From Cherax quadricarinatus (lineage: Eukaryota; Arthropoda; Malacostraca; Decapoda; Parastacidae), in NCBI RefSeq assembly GCF_038502225.1, contig NC_091369.1:2605800-2669799 (forward strand): a stretch of DNA of 64,000 nucleotides, written 5' to 3'. This document shows, one piece after another, positions 34,589 through 64,000 of the stretch. The position numbers were made by a program, and so were the translations under genes. The stretch's first letter is position 1. Every line of letters begins with the position of its first letter. The notes beneath the pieces are model-generated. The model saw only the letters and a program-made list of their open reading frames with translations, had not been told where the DNA came from and did no database searches.

Positions 34589-35433
34589 TTATTTTGTGTT
34601 AGAAATAGCAATTAATGATAATTCAAGGCATTTACGTCTATGGAAATTGAATTCTTTAATCGTTAGCTGGGCGTCGTTGAATTTCATAAGGTGGTTGACA
34701 AAATTCAGATGATGTACACAAGCACTGTTCAAGTTATTGTTCCTATATGCATTAATGTGTTCACCGACATGTTTCAAGATTTCTTACTGCTGCACCTACA
34801 TATAGTATTCTGTCACAATCCCCACAGGGGACTGTATAAACCCCTGCATTGAGAGGTTCAGGGTTCTTCAATTTGGTCCTAGTCAGATCTTTAATGGTGT
34901 TAGCTTGTGCGAGTACTTTAGGGATGTCCATTGCAACCTGGCTGTTGGGAAGCATTATAACTTTGCAAGGAGTGGTGTTAATGTGTGGAGAATTGATGAT
35001 CTGAAGGGCTCTTTTCTTGCAGTCTTTGATGAAAGGGTAAGGAAAATGTAGCTCAGCGAAGGTTTGGTTTATGTATGTATATTCCTCATCAAGAAACTCA
35101 GGACTGCAAATTCAGTATGCTCTTAGGAAAAATCTCTTGATGATGCCTCTTTTGGTTTTAGTATCTTGACTGGAATATAAGTGTGAGAGACTGTTTTTGT
35201 TTGTAGGCTTCCTGTAAACTTGAAACCTTAGTGTTATCTACTTTGTGAATGAGGACATACAGAAAAAGTAGCCTGTCACTGGACTCTTCAAGTGTAAACT
35301 GTATTGCCAGTTCATCTGTGTTGAGCCTTCCGTGAAGATTCCGCACATCAAAACATTTGGGAGTTATTATAAGGACGTCATCCACATAACAATCATGTGA
35401 TGTTGGCAAAGCTGAACACTTCACCAACATCAT
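34589..35433 (-). pseudogene. Decayed Penelope-like element (RT plus GIY-YIG)
   Basis: In minus-strand order: an RT piece with CYVDDVLII, FTLEESSDRLLFLYVLIHK and SLQEAYKQ (35433-35158); a stretch with an in-frame TGA near 35130; LHFPYPFIKDCKKRALQII; then NAGVYTVPCGDCDRILYVG, a GIY-YIG-type endonuclease core with its CxxC (34955-34761); then, in another frame, HVGEHINAYRNNNLNSACVHH and FHRRKCLELSLI (34777-34589). The order RT followed by GIY-YIG is characteristic of Penelope-like elements. Stops and a frameshift show that it is dead. The 5' part is missing or unrecognisable. Confidence 0.8.
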
Positions 35434-35509
35434 CCCATCAGTGTCACAGTTACATTATGAGGATGACATCCTCATGTAAGAGGTCAGGTGAGCATAGACA
35501 AAAAATAGA

Positions 35510-36268
35510 GTAACATACTATTAGATTTACTGGATGAACTTTACAAATATGTTAGACAAATATATGAGCAAGGCCAGTAGGCTTGCTGCAGTGGTCTGTG
35601 GTACAGCTTTGTGTCACCTAATGTGTCCTCTTGATCCTATCCAATGGAGGTAGCAGGAATAATGTTGCTAGCTGGTGTCATCTAATGCAGTATCCAGGTT
35701 GGGTAGCAATCAGTTTGCCAAGACTTTGGGAATACTATAACTAACAAATTTTTATGAGATGATGGTAGTGACTATCATGGCAGCCTCTAAACATTCTCGA
35801 TGGTGTAGGTTATATTCTTGTGTAATTAACTTAGCTTCTCCACTTCATGAGGGAAAAAGAATATGTGAGCACAAAAATTGCTTGCAACCATGATACCCAG
35901 AACAATGCTCGTGTCTAACACAGAAGCAAGCAGGGCCACTATATGAGGATGGAGAAGCCAAGGTGATTGTACATAAAAAGTGACCTACATCATCATAAGT
36001 ATTTAAGAGGCTGCCATGATAGCACTCATCATCCCACAAGAATATGGTAGTTATATTTAAAGTATCTTGACAAACTGATTACTACTAAACCTGGATATGG
36101 CAAATATAGGACACCAGCCACAAACGTCATGGTTGCTGGCTTCATTGGGCAGCAGCAGGATCTGCAACATTAGATCAATGAAGATGCACCATAGAGCAAT
36201 GCAGCAACCCCATTGCCCTCATGTTTGTATATGTCTAAACAACTGTTCAAGATTACACGGTATGTTAC
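35510..36268. repeat. Large imperfect palindrome (~0.76 kb)
   Basis: Arms of about 370 bases, diverged and with indels. Matching pairs include gtaacatac (35510-35518) with gtatgttac (36260-36268); ggcttgctgcagtgg with its counterpart near 36195; gctggtgtc with gacaccagc (near 36110); ctatcatggcagcctc with gaggctgccatgatag (near 36010). The centre is near 35900. Open frames overlapping it (e.g. 36097-36510) have no motif I know. Confidence 0.75.
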
Positions 36269-36618
36269 CTCCAATACATTATCCCACATTTAGCTTATAC
36301 TCAGCTGATGTCTTGCACTGTAAGTACTGCTTGTTCCAGTTTCTCTGTACCAGGACTGAAAAGGCCTCTTCTGGAGAAATGTTTCCTCAATGTCTTGAAC
36401 TGTGCATGTGCATCTTACCCACAGTGTCAGTATCACCATACCTTTTCTCTAGCCAAAGATGCTGTCAAGAGAACATTGCAGAAAGGACAGAAAAAAAGGG
36501 AAATAGTTAACGTAACATAACATAATGTAACATATCGGTAGGAGACGGCCGACTTGAAAAACTAAAAAACTGTATCAGTATCACATACCATTAATATGAC
36601 TTAAGAGATTGATGAATG

Positions 36619-36899
36619 AGACACGTGCAACACCTGGGTATCTTTATTCATGGGATGTTTTGCCTGCACAGCAGACTTTTTCAGTCTAATATAGAAGTGA
36701 CTATTATACTGGAAACGATGAAAGTAGTAGGGAGGTAATTTTAAGGTGTTCAGTCCCTTGGCCTAATATTAAATCTAAGGGATGGTACACCTTAATATTA
36801 CCTTCCCACTATCTCCAGAATAGTCACCTTTGCATGAAACTGAGAAAGTTTGCTATGCAGGTAAAACGTTTTCATAAATATACCCCGGGTGTAGCATTT
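36619..36899. mobile_element. Diverged foldback of the AATAAAGAT family
   Basis: Left end gtgcaacacctgggtatctt then tattcatgggatgttttgcc; right end ggtaaaacgttttcataaat then ataccccgggtgtagc. The arms are imperfect inverted repeats. Confidence 0.65.
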
Positions 36900-37697
36900 T
36901 GTCAAATTATTAGAATTGCAGTAATGGGGCGAGCACTAAATCCATGAAGGTAATATACAGTGCTTAGGAAAATGGGTGGCAATTAGGCCTTGATCCAAGA
37001 GCACTCAATGTCTTCATTGCATTCTTACCTTACAGAACAAAATACATATATTGTAATTATATTCATTAGGATATATCACCTTCCTTCCCCAAAGGAGGTA
37101 ACCTGACACTGGTGAGGGACTCTGAATCCAGCAATCTGGACTTGCTCTTCCTTTCTTTGGATTGAACCTGATTGTCTTGCAGTCCCCAGGCACTGTATGA
37201 TCCATATGGCTTGAACACTTCCCAATTAAAAACTGGAAAGTGCAAAACCCATCAGGTTCAGAGTGCCTGGGTACTAGGAGGCAATCAGGTTCAATCCCAA
37301 GAAGGGAAGGTTAACTCAGTCCTTTGCTTAAGTATTATGGAGAAGTGCTAAACCCATAGGGATTACACAGCACCTATGGGAGGGAAAATAGATGGAAGGC
37401 ATTCAGGAAACTGGAGCACATCCAATTCCCAGGATCAAGAGCCCTTCATCAGCAACAAGGCATTTAAGAAATTTTAAGGCAAAATAGCGAACACTCATGG
37501 TCACTGGCCAATACAGAGGACTATTATATTTGGGAGTATTAAACCCATAGGAGTCAGACACTGGCTCAGGGATAGGAAATTAAAATTTGGCCCAAGGGGT
37601 GAGTAGCCCCAAATCCTTGGATTAAGAACCCTTCACTGGCACTTTTCTGAATACAATGGACATAAAACAAATTTGGTGCAGGCAACATTAAAGGTTA
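36900..37697. other. SINE debris downstream of LIG1, no gene
   Basis: Pieces with gctaaacccatagggatt (37349-), ggaaggcattcagg (37395-), a second diverged piece at 37525-37640 (gtattaaacccataggagtc) and one near 36930. No coding feature is supported. Confidence 0.55.
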
Positions 37698-38060
37698 TTT
37701 ATTAATTATACTCTTACTCGCCCAACATGGCGATGTAGTTTTTATTTAAAATTATGTTAGTGGGTAATTCCTAAATGCCATATATCAAAAATTAAAAATC
37801 ACAGTTAATAATAATCTATAATTCTTGTGTCTTTGATTATAATATCATTGTACTAGCCTTACAAATGAAAGTATTTACAAGTATTCTTCCTTAAACCAAC
37901 AACATACAAACACACAGCATTCACCACAGCATACTTCAAATATATATATATATACAGTGTATAAGTAAACAAATGTCTATATGCAGGTACGACTGCCTTG
38001 GCTTTTCTTTATTGTTGTGTTGTGTCTTAACTAAATGTAGATCTACTTAAAGCAGTGTAG
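37698..38060 (-). other. Probable LIG1 3' UTR with candidate poly(A) signals
   Basis: On the minus strand AATAAA occurs at 38013-38008, 37746-37741 and 37703-37698, downstream of the LIG1 stop. The first is 47 bases after the stop. Which one is used cannot be told from sequence. Confidence 0.45.

Positions 38061-64000
<25,940 letters not shown>

Noticed and set aside
36097..36510. 137-codon plus-strand frame
   Set aside because: Overlaps the large palindrome and a foldback-family fragment (gaaatgtttcctcaatg); no domain or codon signal.

Overview
The window looks like nuclear DNA of a decapod crustacean (crayfish, lobster or shrimp type). This is an inference from style: one intron-rich animal gene, very dense tandem arrays, several non-LTR retrotransposon lineages, Tigger/pogo and piggyBac-like DNA transposons, and a repeat family ending in AATAAAGATACCC-type sequence that I associate with decapods from memory. 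No bacterial gene, operon or CRISPR array was seen.

The only host gene I can support is DNA ligase 1 (LIG1), on the minus strand from the right edge of the window down to a stop codon at 38061-38063. I could place 16 exons with GT/AG borders and matching phases. Together they encode 1075 residues, open at the N-terminal end. They cover a charged N-terminal region, the DNA-binding domain, the nucleotidyl-transferase domain with the KYDG lysine (exon 8) and the OB-fold with the RFPRF motif (exon 15). All the elements from about 38.2 to 63.4 kb lie in its introns.

Layout. From 1 to 11 kb there is no host gene, only minisatellites (units of 20, 57, 40, 85, 21 and 28 bp), a perfect 78-bp foldback and SINE pieces. 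From 11.1 to 17.8 kb lies a full-length-looking I-clade retrotransposon with both frames open (a gag with three zinc knuckles; an endonuclease-RT-RNase H protein) and a (TAA)n tail. From 17.8 to 34 kb there are SINEs, long arrays (35/28, 31/29, 20, 21, 19 and 20 bp units), a decayed CR1/L2-like RT and a MITE inside a (TA)n tract. From 34 to 38 kb there is a hAT-like MITE, a decayed Penelope-like element, a 0.76-kb imperfect palindrome and SINE debris before the LIG1 3' end.

LIG1 introns. Intron 12 (48.3 to 40.6 kb) holds a layered insertion: a Tigger-like element (42353-48223) that was itself entered by a piggyBac-like MITE and by a near full-length RTE-clade retrotransposon, with a second Tigger deletion derivative directly next to it. 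Intron 9 (50.3 to 54.7 kb) holds two RTE 3' fragments facing tail to tail and a long foldback. Intron 7 is mostly a 33/36-bp minisatellite with a 456-bp higher-order duplication. Two TA-flanked MITEs lie in introns 3 and 5, one starting only 19 nt into its intron.

Most long open frames in the window are low-complexity translations of minisatellites and are not annotated as genes. Exon borders and element ends were read by eye; identities to families rest on remembered motifs and were not checked by search.
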